Part shown: positions 17,294 to 26,013 of the stretch, piece after piece
Numbering within the stretch: the stretch's first letter is position 1
Layout: the number at the start of each line of letters is the position of its first letter
Source of the DNA: Paenibacillus sp. ACRRY
GTDB taxonomy: Bacteria > Bacillota > Bacilli > Paenibacillales > Paenibacillaceae
Length of the DNA: 64,000 bases
Assembly: GCF_022346995.1 (NCBI RefSeq)
Contig: NZ_JAKRNM010000006.1
Location: forward strand, 1-64,000
Direction: 5' to 3'
Made by a program: the position numbers and the translations under genes
The notes under the pieces: generated by a model
Told to the model about the DNA's origin: nothing
The model's input: only the letters and a program-made list of their open reading frames with translations
The model's database searches: none

Positions 17294-18709
17294 ATGCAAT
17301 GGAACGATTTGAGAGAACATAGACAATATCCTGAACTTACCAAACTGGATGGAGCTCGCGCAGCATATGAGCGGGACTATTCCAGACTAATTCATTCACC
17401 GACCTTCCGCCGGTTGCAGGGCAAATCCCAGGTGTTTGGTGCCGGAACAGGCGATTATTATCGCACCCGGTTAACCCACTCCCTTGAGGTTGCGCAGATT
17501 GCGCGAGAGGCGGCGAGAAGCCTGCTTCGTCGTTATCCACAAGTGGACTGGAGTCAGGCGGACAGCCCGGGGCTTATTATTGATTCGGAAGTGGTGGAAT
17601 GTGCCGCAATCGCACATGATTTCGGACATCCGCCGTTTGGACATAAAGGGGAAGAAGTGCTGGACGGAATATTGGATGACCTGATCAACACCGAGGTCAA
17701 GAAGATCATGAAGAAGAGCCGCAGTGCGAAATCCCCCCTACAGGAGCCGGAGGTTCGTGCGGAGCTGAAGCGGAAATATGAGCATTTTGAAGGCAATGCA
17801 CATAACTTCCGTCTCATCATGTTCCTGGAGAAACGTGAAGATATCGATGGACTGAATCTGTCCGATGCCGTGCTGCTTGGAATCAACAAATATCCTTATC
17901 CAGGTACGGAGAGCAAGAAGGGCATGTACCACCATGAGTGGCAATATATCCACGAGATTCGTAATCGCTGGAACATGCCGGCCGGCAAGAAGACGCTTGA
18001 AGCACAGCTCATGGACCTCTGTGACGATATTGCGTACTCCGCACACGATCTGGAGGATGGGATTAAGGCAGGCAAGATCGAAGTGCATGAGCATTTCCTA
18101 CAGGACCCGCACATTCATCGCCTGATTGTGGATAAGATTACTACACTCGAGGATCTGTTCTGGAATGGATGGACGAGAGAGGCGATTGGGCAAAAGGTAG
18201 AAGAAGTGCTCGCTTCGTTCCTGCGTGTCTGGAATGAGAAGATGCCATTCTGCGAGCATGACTACTCACGTACCCGCCGCGAGGTCAAGGCATACTGGGT
18301 AAGCCTCTTTGTGGGTAGCCTGGGCGTAATTGACGACGGGGATTGGAAAAAGGTGACGTTTGTCCGCGAAGGGACAGAGGATCTTGATATGCTGCGCACG
18401 GTGAGTGTTCTCAAGAGCTTTGCCTGGGTGACCATGATTCGTGATCTGCGCGTGCAGCGTCTGCAAAAACGCAGTGAATGGATGATTAAGCGTCTGTGGG
18501 ATGCATTCCTCGACCCGGAAACGTCCAAATCCATTATTCCATCCGACTGGCTGCAGCGCTATGAGAAGGATCAGGCGAAGGCTCATCCAATCTGGACATG
18601 GGAGCACATGGTGATTGATTATATTGCAGGCATGACGGATGCGTTTGCCGAGAAAATATACAATGAATTGTATGGTCTGAAGGTAGGCTCCATCTACGAT
18701 CTGGACTAG
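17294..18709 (+). CDS. dgt: dGTPase (deoxyguanosinetriphosphate triphosphohydrolase)
   Basis: This 471-residue protein starts at ATG 17294 behind TAGGAGTGATC. It is an HD-superfamily phosphohydrolase: FRRLQGKSQVF near the N-terminus, TRLTHSLEVAQIAR (metal-ligand His62) and IAHDFGHPPFGHKGEE (His108-Asp109). The later CDDIAYSAHDLEDG supplies further metal ligands. The family splits dGTP to deoxyguanosine and triphosphate and affects dNTP pools. Some dGTPases also act against phages by draining dNTPs; nothing here shows that role. The oxidoreductase gene starts 18 bases after the stop and is probably cotranscribed. Confidence 0.95.
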   Translation: MQWNDLREHRQYPELTKLDGARAAYERDYSRLIHSPTFRRLQGKSQVFGAGTGDYYRTRLTHSLEVAQIAREAARSLLRRYPQVDWSQADSPGLIIDSEVVECAAIAHDFGHPPFGHKGEEVLDGILDDLINTEVKKIMKKSRSAKSPLQEPEVRAELKRKYEHFEGNAHNFRLIMFLEKREDIDGLNLSDAVLLGINKYPYPGTESKKGMYHHEWQYIHEIRNRWNMPAGKKTLEAQLMDLCDDIAYSAHDLEDGIKAGKIEVHEHFLQDPHIHRLIVDKITTLEDLFWNGWTREAIGQKVEEVLASFLRVWNEKMPFCEHDYSRTRREVKAYWVSLFVGSLGVIDDGDWKKVTFVREGTEDLDMLRTVSVLKSFAWVTMIRDLRVQRLQKRSEWMIKRLWDAFLDPETSKSIIPSDWLQRYEKDQAKAHPIWTWEHMVIDYIAGMTDAFAEKIYNELYGLKVGSIYDLD

Positions 18710-18726
18710 AATAAGGAGTGAGAAGC

Positions 18727-19767
18727 TTGGATACAAATATCGGCACAGGCTCAAGCGAGCGGTTCAGTCTTGGCGTGCTCGACCTTGTGCCAAGGTTGAA
18801 TGGAGCTACAGCGGAAGAGGCATTGCAGCAGTCCGTATCTTTGGCTCAACATGCCGAAGACTGGGGATATACCCGGTACTGGACGTCCGAGCATCATGAT
18901 ATGGAAGAACTTGCATCTGCATCGCCTGAAGTTCTGCTCTCGCATATTGGTGCCAGGACAGCAACCATTCAGCTGGGGTCAGGTGCGGTGCTGCTGCCGC
19001 ACTACAGTCCGCTGAAGGTGGCCGAGTCGTTTCGGCTGCTGGCTGCACTTTATCCAGGGCGAATTGAGCTGGGATTAGGACGGGCGCCTGGAGGTGGGCC
19101 GCATGCCACCATGGCGCTAAGCGGCAATTATTTGCAGCATGTGTCCAAATTGCCTGAATCACTCGCGGCACTCACTGAATTGCTCGAGGATCGTTACAGC
19201 TATGAGGAGCATCCGGTAACGGCACGTCCTATCCCTGAGCTTCCCATCTCCCTGTGGATGCTGGGCACCAACGTCAAGAGTGCCGAGTTTGCTGCGCGGT
19301 TTGGCATGGGATATGTATTTGGTCAGTTTATGAGTGATGCCGATGGTACGGAAGCGGTAAAGCGGTATCGGGAGGATTTTATCCCCGGTAAAACCATGGA
19401 AGAACCGCAAGTTATGGTGGCGATCAGTGCAATGTGTGCAGAGACCGTGGAGGAAGCTCAGGACTGGAGCCGCGAAATGGCAGCCCGGCGCAGGCAGAGC
19501 GGACAAGATGCACCAGCACGGCATTCTGCAGGGAAGGAATCCGGCCCTGGTACGAATGGTCAGACCAGCATTGAAGAGGGGAAGGATGAGGGCGAAGCAC
19601 ATAAACATTTTGCGGGAACAGCGCCGCAGATTTGGGAACAATTCGGGCAGGTAAGCAAACGACTGGGGACGATTCAATTTCTGGTGGTTACAGCCGGCCC
19701 TGATTACGAACGCAGACTTGCGTCTTATCGGTTACTTGCCGAGTTTGGTAAAAACGTGGTGAAGTAA
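18727..19767 (+). CDS. Luciferase-like (LLM class) flavin-dependent oxidoreductase
   Basis: This protein is 346 residues from TTG 18727, with AAGGAGTG at 18713-18720. A GTG at 18718 lies inside that site. Family signatures include VLDLVPRLNG, YTRYWTSEHHDMEELASASP, IQLGSGAVLLPHYSPLKVAE, YPGRIELGLGRAPGG and FGQFMSDADG, which place it in the group-1 luciferase-like monooxygenases. These bind FMNH2 and oxidise small organic substrates; the substrate is not predictable. Residues 255-290 are an unusual polar insertion (GQDAPARHSAGKES) before the conserved C-terminal segment. Confidence 0.88.
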   Translation: MDTNIGTGSSERFSLGVLDLVPRLNGATAEEALQQSVSLAQHAEDWGYTRYWTSEHHDMEELASASPEVLLSHIGARTATIQLGSGAVLLPHYSPLKVAESFRLLAALYPGRIELGLGRAPGGGPHATMALSGNYLQHVSKLPESLAALTELLEDRYSYEEHPVTARPIPELPISLWMLGTNVKSAEFAARFGMGYVFGQFMSDADGTEAVKRYREDFIPGKTMEEPQVMVAISAMCAETVEEAQDWSREMAARRRQSGQDAPARHSAGKESGPGTNGQTSIEEGKDEGEAHKHFAGTAPQIWEQFGQVSKRLGTIQFLVVTAGPDYERRLASYRLLAEFGKNVVK

Positions 19768-20035
19768 GTGGTGCTTTTCCAGTTTTCATAGGCTTATCCC
19801 CACAATCTAATACGTCTGAAGGGTTGCAGATCGGAATTCTCCGCATGCTGCAGCTCTTTTCCATTTTATTCCCTGGCATGCATTCTGATGTTTTCTCATT
19901 AACTCATTGTATATACGAGGCACAAGATTTTACAAAACGAAGCATGTCTTAAACAAAATAATGTTATAATACTTTACGTCAGTTTACCTATAAAGATATG
20001 ATAAAAGAGTATTTTACAAGATGCCAAAAGAAGGG

Positions 20036-20061
20036 TAAAACCAAGACTAAAGAACCGAAAA
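20036..20061 (+). promoter_or_regulatory. SigD-like promoter candidate for the chemotaxis receptor gene
   Basis: TAAA at 20036 is followed after 14 bases by ACCGAAAA, which matches the SigD -10 (GCCGATAA) at 6 of 8 positions. It lies 40 bases before the start codon. SigD drives motility and chemotaxis genes in Bacillales. In the rest of the 19768-20035 gap I see only an isolated TATAAT at 19965-19970 without a -35 box. Confidence 0.35.
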
Positions 20062-20100
20062 TTCGGAGATAGGCCGAATCCGGTATAAGGGGGAAACCAC

Positions 20101-21813
20101 ATGTTCAGCAGATTCAAGATTAGGAGTATCGGTCTGCGTATCAGCATCGCGTTCTATTTGTTAATCCTCTGTTTAATTCTCCTTAGCGTCACCATTGTAA
20201 CCCGGTTGAACTCCATGGAGGCCAACACCAATGAGATTACGGGGAACTGGATGCCTTCGATTCAGCAAATCAATAGGTTGAACTATACTACCGAACATAT
20301 TTTGTCATTGAGTTACCGCCACTTTGATGCTCAGGATGGAGACAAGGCTGAACTCGCTGAAGAGCGTACCAATTATATTCGTGAAACGGTACAGACAATT
20401 AAAATATACGATCAGCAGGAAAAGGCGGCTGACGAACAGGAACACTGGGATGCATTCAAGACGAAGTGGGCAGCTTACCTTAAGCTGAATACCCAAGCGA
20501 TCAATTTGAGCGATCAAGGACAATCCCAACTGGCGAAGGAAGTATCGGAAAAAGGTGCTGATTCTTTTGATGCCATGCAGGTCGATCTGGAATATCTGGT
20601 AGAGTACAATCAGAATCAGTCAGATCTCTCGGCAGCAGAAACCATCAGGTCTGTGCAGAATGGACGAATGATCATTATTATAGGAGTGCTGATCATGATT
20701 GCCATCACAGCGATCGCGATTCCAATTATCCGTTCACAGGTCGTGAAGCCGCTGCTCCGGGTCATTAGTGCAGTGAAGCTGATTGCAGAAGGCCAACTGA
20801 ATGTGCAGGATATACATACCAAGCACGAAGATGAAGTAGGGCTCTTGGCCAAGGCGGTAAACACGATGAAAGGCAATCTGACTTCCATGGTGTTGAATGT
20901 CAGAAGGGTTGCCCAAGCGGTGAATCGCCAGAGCAACGAACTGGCCATTTCATCGGAAGAAGTCAAAATTGGAAGTCAGCAGATTGCCATTACGATGGAA
21001 GAGTCGGCCAAGGCTGCGGAGAGTCAGGCCGTAACGGCAGTCGAATCAGCACGTACAGTTGAGGGATTGAACGATCACATTCAGCAGCATGCCAATCAAG
21101 GGAGCAAGCTTAGTGCGATGTCAGAACGTGTGCTGGAGCAGGGATTGAATGGACGCAAGGCCATGGAGCAATCCGTGCAGCAAATGCAGCAAATCTCCGG
21201 TGCTGTCTCGGCTTCGATGGACCGGATGGAGCAGTTAAACCGTAAAAACGAGGATATTTCCAAGTTGGTTCAGGTGATTCGTGATATTGCTCGTCAGACC
21301 AACCTGCTGGCATTGAATGCTTCCATTGAGGCAGCCCGTGCTGGAGAAAGTGGTCGCGGGTTTGCCGTGGTCGCAGCCGAGGTGCGGAAGTTATCGGAAG
21401 CGGTGCAGACTTCAGTGGAGGAAATTACAGTGATTACGGAAGATATCCAGCAGGATTCCCAAGGAGTGGTTGCTGAATTGCGTACAGGTGTCCGGGAGAC
21501 TGAACTGGGGCAAGAGCATGTGCGAACTTCGGGTAATCTGTTCCGGAATATTAATGAATCCGTAGAGGAAATGGTTCACGTGATTGGCACCATGACGGCT
21601 GGGTTAGAAGGCATGCAGGATGCGAGTGGACGCATGAATGATTTCAGCCAACAGATTTCAGCAGTATCGGAACAATCTGCGGCAAGCGTAGAGGAAGTTT
21701 CGGCTTCAGCTGAAGAACAGGTGAGCTCCATGGAAACGATTAGCGGCAGCATTCAATCCTTGAAGGAATTGTCGGATGACCTGCTTACTTCCATCGAAAA
21801 ATTAAAAATATAA
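20101..21813 (+). CDS. Methyl-accepting chemotaxis protein
   Basis: This 570-residue protein starts at ATG 20101 behind AAGGGGGAAA. Membrane helix 1 spans about residues 12-34, and an extracellular four-helix-bundle sensor (4HB_MCP-like) covers 35-188. Helix 2 (MIIIIGVLIMIAITAIAIPI) starts near 190, and HAMP covers about 212-265. The signalling coiled coil runs to the C-terminus, with the conserved hairpin tip DIARQTNLLALNASIEAARA near 395-414. It relays an extracellular stimulus to CheA and CheW. The ligand is unknown. The C-terminus lacks a CheR-binding NWETF-type pentapeptide. Confidence 0.95.
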   Translation: MFSRFKIRSIGLRISIAFYLLILCLILLSVTIVTRLNSMEANTNEITGNWMPSIQQINRLNYTTEHILSLSYRHFDAQDGDKAELAEERTNYIRETVQTIKIYDQQEKAADEQEHWDAFKTKWAAYLKLNTQAINLSDQGQSQLAKEVSEKGADSFDAMQVDLEYLVEYNQNQSDLSAAETIRSVQNGRMIIIIGVLIMIAITAIAIPIIRSQVVKPLLRVISAVKLIAEGQLNVQDIHTKHEDEVGLLAKAVNTMKGNLTSMVLNVRRVAQAVNRQSNELAISSEEVKIGSQQIAITMEESAKAAESQAVTAVESARTVEGLNDHIQQHANQGSKLSAMSERVLEQGLNGRKAMEQSVQQMQQISGAVSASMDRMEQLNRKNEDISKLVQVIRDIARQTNLLALNASIEAARAGESGRGFAVVAAEVRKLSEAVQTSVEEITVITEDIQQDSQGVVAELRTGVRETELGQEHVRTSGNLFRNINESVEEMVHVIGTMTAGLEGMQDASGRMNDFSQQISAVSEQSAASVEEVSASAEEQVSSMETISGSIQSLKELSDDLLTSIEKLKI

Positions 21814-21857
21814 ACCTTCTTCTTATAATAGAAGAAACATGAAGGACGGCTGCAATT

Positions 21858-22844
21858 TTGACTGAAATCAATTCGATCGAATTAACAGGGAGTTTAACCA
21901 CCAAAGATTACCTCTATACGTTTGCCTGCCATGAGAATGAACGTGAATTATGCTCGCTTGAGCTCCATACATTGTTTGGTTCCACACTGGAAATGAATTC
22001 GAATTTACGCTCATATATGCGGTCCAGCATATGCATACCGCCAGGCAGAAGCCCATTTATCCACGGAAGGCTGGACGTGTTATCGGAAGCGGATAGCGTG
22101 AATGATATGCTTCCGGCTGCAGCGAAGATCGAACTGCTTCCGGAGGAAACGTTCAAAGTGGTATGCCTGAAAGAAGGGGACCATATGCCTGATTATGAAC
22201 ATTCCCGTCATCTGGAAAGAGAAGTGGGGATGCGCATCAAGGGCAAGGCACAGATGAAGCATCCAAAAGTGACCTTTGGACTAATACAAACAGGTAGAAA
22301 ATGGATCTTGGGTCAGTGGACAGAAGCGGATCGATCGTGGCACAGTCATCAGCAGAAGCCGCAAAATTACTCCACTGGTTTCGGAGTTACACTGGCCAGG
22401 TCTCTCGTTAACATTGCCGTACCGAACATCCTGAACCAGCGGCTGCTCGATCCATGCTGCGGCATGGGTACGGTAGTCATTGAAGCACTCTCCATGGGGA
22501 TTGAGACCAGAGGGAACGACCTGAATCCGCTGGCCATTCAAGGAGCGCGCATTAATCTGCCGCACTTTGGTTATGATCCGGCTTGCCTTACGCTGGGTGA
22601 CATGAATGAATTAGACGGATCTTACGACGCAGCGATTTTGGATATGCCCTACAATCTGTGTTCCGTCCTCCCGGATGAAGAACAACGCCTCATGTTGACA
22701 AGTCTTCGAAGGCTGGCGAAACGGGCTGTAGTTGTATCCACGGAATGGGTGGAAGAGCATTTGCTTGCTGCGGGGTGGGAAGTGAATCAGTATTGTGCTG
22801 TGCGTAAAGGAACGTTTATACGTCACGTTTGGTTATGCACATAG
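21858..22844 (+). CDS. TRM11/THUMP-type RNA methyltransferase
   Basis: This 328-residue protein starts at TTG 21858, with GAAGGAC upstream. The C-terminal half is a Rossmann-fold methyltransferase: LLDPCCGMGTVVIEAL (SAM binding, near residue 196), GNDLNPLAIQGARINL and the catalytic DMPYNL near 262, equivalent to the D/N-P-P-Y motif of N2-guanosine and N6-adenine methylases. The N-terminal half is degenerate, and a THUMP domain is possible but not clear. The SAM fold and the GFGVTLARSLVNIA segment resemble Trm11-like tRNA guanosine methyltransferases, so a tRNA substrate is inferred. Confidence 0.78.
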   Translation: MTEINSIELTGSLTTKDYLYTFACHENERELCSLELHTLFGSTLEMNSNLRSYMRSSICIPPGRSPFIHGRLDVLSEADSVNDMLPAAAKIELLPEETFKVVCLKEGDHMPDYEHSRHLEREVGMRIKGKAQMKHPKVTFGLIQTGRKWILGQWTEADRSWHSHQQKPQNYSTGFGVTLARSLVNIAVPNILNQRLLDPCCGMGTVVIEALSMGIETRGNDLNPLAIQGARINLPHFGYDPACLTLGDMNELDGSYDAAILDMPYNLCSVLPDEEQRLMLTSLRRLAKRAVVVSTEWVEEHLLAAGWEVNQYCAVRKGTFIRHVWLCT

Positions 22845-22858
22845 TTATATAGTAGAAG

Positions 22859-22907
22859 AAAACCTCCAACTCGGAAGAAATGATTTCCGGGTGTGGAGGT
22901 TTTTTTA
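22859..22907. terminator. Bidirectional terminator between convergent genes
   Basis: AAAACCTCCA (22859-22868) pairs with TGGAGGTTTT (22894-22903), with an inner CGGAA/TTCCG stem and a T-run on the + strand. On the minus strand the T-run is shorter. It separates the methyltransferase gene from the convergent dehydrogenase gene. Confidence 0.88.
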
Positions 22908-22970
22908 TATCCATTTTTAGAAATAATGGTAAGGCATTTGTACAATTATGCATGGAAAATAGAGGGCTAA

Positions 22971-23927
22971 TTAGTATTTATGACTATAGTCGACCAGGTT
23001 GAGCGGCAGCTTCTTGCCCGCCAGGTAAGCTTCCAGATTTTCCACAAAAATATCAAGTGCACGATCTGTATATTGCTCTGTACTTCCTGCGATATGGGGA
23101 GTGATTAACACATTGTCCTTTTTCCATAACGGATGCTCTGCAGGAAGGGGTTCTTCTTCAAAAACATCCAGCGCAGCATAGGCGACCTGACCGCTATCCA
23201 GTGCACGAATCAGCGCTTCTGTGTCTACACTTGGACCTCGTCCTACATTGACGAAGCAGGAGCCTGTCTTGAAATGTTCAAATGCGGTTTGATCATACAA
23301 ATGATGGGTTTCGTCTGTGAGGGGCAAAATGTTAATGACATAATCACCTTTGCCCAAAGCTTCATGCAGTCCGGACATATCGTACATGTGATCGACATTA
23401 GGAACGTCTTTGCCGGACCGGCGAACCCCGATGACATTCATGCCAAACGCCTTGAGAATACGGGCAGCTTCGGTGCCGATCTCTCCTACACCAACAATGA
23501 CAGCCGTTTTGCCGTGCAGTTCTGGCAGTGGTTTTCCGGGATTTTTCCACTCGGCTTGCTGTTGATGAAGCATGGCTTGTCTCAGCCAGCGGCTGTGCGA
23601 TAACATCATGCCTACAATAATTTCAGTGATCGGGATGGCATGTACGCCATTTGCACTGGTCACCTGAATGTTTTTTTGCTCCAAATCCGAGAATGGAAGG
23701 TTATCCACACCTGCGGACCAGACTTGTACCCACTTCAGGAGGCTGTCCTTCTTCAGGGCATGTTCTGTGACGAGTGGAGACCAGCCAACAATGATTTCGG
23801 CTTCTGTTAACGCTGCGGGGTCAATCTCCTTGGCTTTGCTAACGGTCAGCGTATAGCCTGGAGCGGCGTCTAAAATGCGCTGCTGCTGATCCGCAGATAA
23901 AGATGGAAAACATACAATTTTACCCAT
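22971..23927 (-). CDS. D-isomer specific 2-hydroxyacid dehydrogenase
   Basis: This protein is 318 residues from ATG 23927 (minus strand), which follows AGGAGGTTACACACT. The longer frame upstream has no ribosome site. The NAD-binding domain carries VIVGVGEIGTEAARIL (GxGxxG), NILPLTDETHHLYD, FVNVGRGPSVDTEALIRAL (catalytic Arg) and an ALDVFEEEPLP segment (Glu). The C-terminal HIAGSTEQYTDRA provides the catalytic His. Such enzymes interconvert 2-oxo and D-2-hydroxy acids. The exact substrate (glyoxylate, phosphoglycerate-like or other) cannot be assigned. It stands alone between convergent and divergent neighbours. Confidence 0.93.
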   Translation of the reverse strand: MGKIVCFPSLSADQQQRILDAAPGYTLTVSKAKEIDPAALTEAEIIVGWSPLVTEHALKKDSLLKWVQVWSAGVDNLPFSDLEQKNIQVTSANGVHAIPITEIIVGMMLSHSRWLRQAMLHQQQAEWKNPGKPLPELHGKTAVIVGVGEIGTEAARILKAFGMNVIGVRRSGKDVPNVDHMYDMSGLHEALGKGDYVINILPLTDETHHLYDQTAFEHFKTGSCFVNVGRGPSVDTEALIRALDSGQVAYAALDVFEEEPLPAEHPLWKKDNVLITPHIAGSTEQYTDRALDIFVENLEAYLAGKKLPLNLVDYSHKY

Positions 23928-24114
23928 AGTGTGTAACCTCCTGAATTCAATTGAGTTGTAAGATAAGTGTAGCAGATTTGAGGAAATGTTGCAGAAAGGC
24001 AGGAGTGCAGCCTCATGTGCAAGTGCTGATACTTGTGTCAATCTATAATTACCCAGCTTGAAACAGGGCATATGATTATGAAATAATAGAACGAACTTTA
24101 GAGAGGTGTATACG

Positions 24115-24720
24115 ATGATGAATAACTATTCATATACGGATCTACCATCACGGCGGGAAAGATTATTTACGGCGATACGTCTTCCGGCAGCTATTCAGGA
24201 ATCTCTTCAACTCGATGCAGGAATGGTGAAGAACAGACTCGATTTTCGCAAATGGACAGACCATCGGGATTATCATATAACGCTGCAATTTCTGGGAGAT
24301 ACACTGGTGAGTGATATCGGGCATCTGCGGAAAGCGCTGCGTATGGCGAGTACTGGAATCGAGCCGTTTGAACTGCAAACTTCTGGATGGGGAACTTTTG
24401 GTTTGAAAGATGCTCCAAAGGTATTGTGGAAGGGTGTGGACGGCGAACTGGAGTCATTGAATTTTCTTCACAAACGGATCGTGGAGGCGACATCCACACT
24501 TGGATATGAAGCAGAGCTGAGACCCTATTCTCCGCACATTACAATTGCACGCAAATTTCTGGGTTTAGCCCCAGGAAATGAAGATAAAGGTATTTATGGG
24601 GTGCTTCCGGAACATTCCTTGGGTGCTAAATCATGGATTGTGGAGGACTTTGTACTTTATGTGACCAGGCTGGGACAATCGCCAATGTATGAGGTTGTGG
24701 ATACGTTTTCATTTTCCTGA
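24115..24720 (+). CDS. thpR: RNA 2',3'-cyclic phosphodiesterase (2H family)
   Basis: This protein is 201 residues from ATG 24115, with GAGAGGTG at 24099-24106. Two H-x-T/I-x motifs typical of 2H phosphoesterases are present: YHITLQFLGD and SPHITIARKFLG. ThpR/LigT enzymes open 2',3'-cyclic phosphates on RNA ends. Length and motif spacing (about 85 residues) fit the family. It is flanked by a divergent dehydrogenase and a cell-wall hydrolase, so no operon partner suggests a pathway. Confidence 0.9.
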   Translation: MMNNYSYTDLPSRRERLFTAIRLPAAIQESLQLDAGMVKNRLDFRKWTDHRDYHITLQFLGDTLVSDIGHLRKALRMASTGIEPFELQTSGWGTFGLKDAPKVLWKGVDGELESLNFLHKRIVEATSTLGYEAELRPYSPHITIARKFLGLAPGNEDKGIYGVLPEHSLGAKSWIVEDFVLYVTRLGQSPMYEVVDTFSFS

Positions 24721-24851
24721 AACTCGTTTTTATGACATAAAATCACATTGACATTACGTTTATCCCTATGTAATATTAGCCATCGTTATTCAAATTCTTT
24801 TTTTTGGGTTACTTAGTTAAGGGAATTGTTGCGACAGGAGGAATCTTTCGA

Positions 24852-25712
24852 ATGGATATTATAAGCAAGAATCGTTGGGTAGCACCGATGTTATCTGTGC
24901 TGCTTGTATGTATAGTGGGGGTTAATGTAGTCCAGGCAACTGGGAAATGGAACGAGGCAAGTGATAGTAAACAGATGACCGATCTGGCGGCTTCTGTGCA
25001 AAATAGCGCATCATCTTCTTCTGCTGGGGACAGGCGAATGATGGCAGACGGGACAAGTCTGTCTGCTGATTCATCGATTCATACGGCAAACTGGACGGCT
25101 TCATTGCCAGCCAAGGACTGGCTTACGGCTGCTCAGGAAGAACAAGAACTGAAGGAAGCCAAGGCCAAGCATAAGGCCAGAGCTGCTGCGGCGGCCAAAG
25201 CCAAAAAAGAAGCTGCCCTGAAATTGGCCAAAATAGAGAAGGCCAAAGCGGCGGCTGCTGTAACAACTCCCCCCCAAAAACTTTACTTTACGCGGACCGA
25301 ACTTTTGAACCAGGAGGACTCGAAACTTGCAACCTGGTCATACAGTGTGTCCGATAAAGAGCTGCTTCTGCTGCAAAAAATAGTCATGGCAGAGGCGGAA
25401 GGTGAACCGTACGAAGGCAAAGTGGCAGTTGCCAATGTTGTCTTAAACCGGCTGCGGTCAGCCAATTTTCCCGATACTATTTACAAGGTAATCTATCAGA
25501 AGTCTCAATTCAGCCCGGTAGCCAACGGACGTCTGAAGCGTGTAGTTCCCAATGAGGACAGCGTGAAGGCAGTTAATGCTGCACTGAATGGGCAGAAGGA
25601 AGTCGCTGATGATACGTATTATTTCTTATCATTGACGCTTGCCGATGATCTGACGGTTGCTCATTCGAAGAAAAAAGTAAAAACGATCGGCCATCATACT
25701 TTTTACAAGTAA
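24852..25712 (+). CDS. Cell wall hydrolase, SleB/CwlJ family, membrane-anchored or secreted
   Basis: This protein is 286 residues from ATG 24852, with AGGAGGAA at 24837-24844. The N-terminus has one hydrophobic segment (VAPMLSVLLVCIVGVNVVQA), a signal peptide or anchor. A linker follows that is very rich in Ala, Lys and Glu (about residues 95-140) and likely helical. The C-terminal 120 residues are a Hydrolase_2 domain (IVMAEAEGEPYEGKVAVANV, NRLRSANFPDTIYKVIYQ). SleB and CwlJ cleave spore cortex peptidoglycan during germination, and vegetative wall paralogues also exist. Lack of the usual peptidoglycan-binding repeat leaves the role open. Confidence 0.88.
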   Translation: MDIISKNRWVAPMLSVLLVCIVGVNVVQATGKWNEASDSKQMTDLAASVQNSASSSSAGDRRMMADGTSLSADSSIHTANWTASLPAKDWLTAAQEEQELKEAKAKHKARAAAAAKAKKEAALKLAKIEKAKAAAAVTTPPQKLYFTRTELLNQEDSKLATWSYSVSDKELLLLQKIVMAEAEGEPYEGKVAVANVVLNRLRSANFPDTIYKVIYQKSQFSPVANGRLKRVVPNEDSVKAVNAALNGQKEVADDTYYFLSLTLADDLTVAHSKKKVKTIGHHTFYK

Positions 25713-25878
25713 TTGATCTAAAAATTCTGCAAACAGGCAGGGTAGTTAATGTATTTACATTACACGAACCTTTAAAAATACCTGAATCAGAGTTTTATTT
25801 CGGTATTTAAATGGATCTCTTTCATTTAAATTACCCTTTTTTCTGGTAAAACATACGTGGTTTTAAATGAAATTGAAG

Positions 25879-25915
25879 AAGGTTCCCTTCCAAAATGAGA
25901 AGGGAACCTTTTTTT
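25879..25915. terminator. Terminator between convergent genes
   Basis: AAGGTTCCCTT (25879-25889) and AAGGGAACCTT (25900-25910) form a perfect 11-bp stem with TTTTTTT on the + strand. It ends the SleB-like gene. In the remaining gap up to 26013 I see only the palindrome cluster listed as a finding. Confidence 0.93.
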
Positions 25916-26013
25916 GTATACATTTCGTTTCAAATTGAGCTGATATTTATCATAGGACACGTCTATCTACATTCAACACCCTCCTAGGAGAGCTCCAGGG
26001 GCCCTTAGAGGCC

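Noticed and set aside
20701..20730. ACAGCGATCG within the chemotaxis receptor gene as a fifth hairpin copy
   Set aside because: Only ten bases match, the pairing arm is missing and the site is inside a coding sequence.
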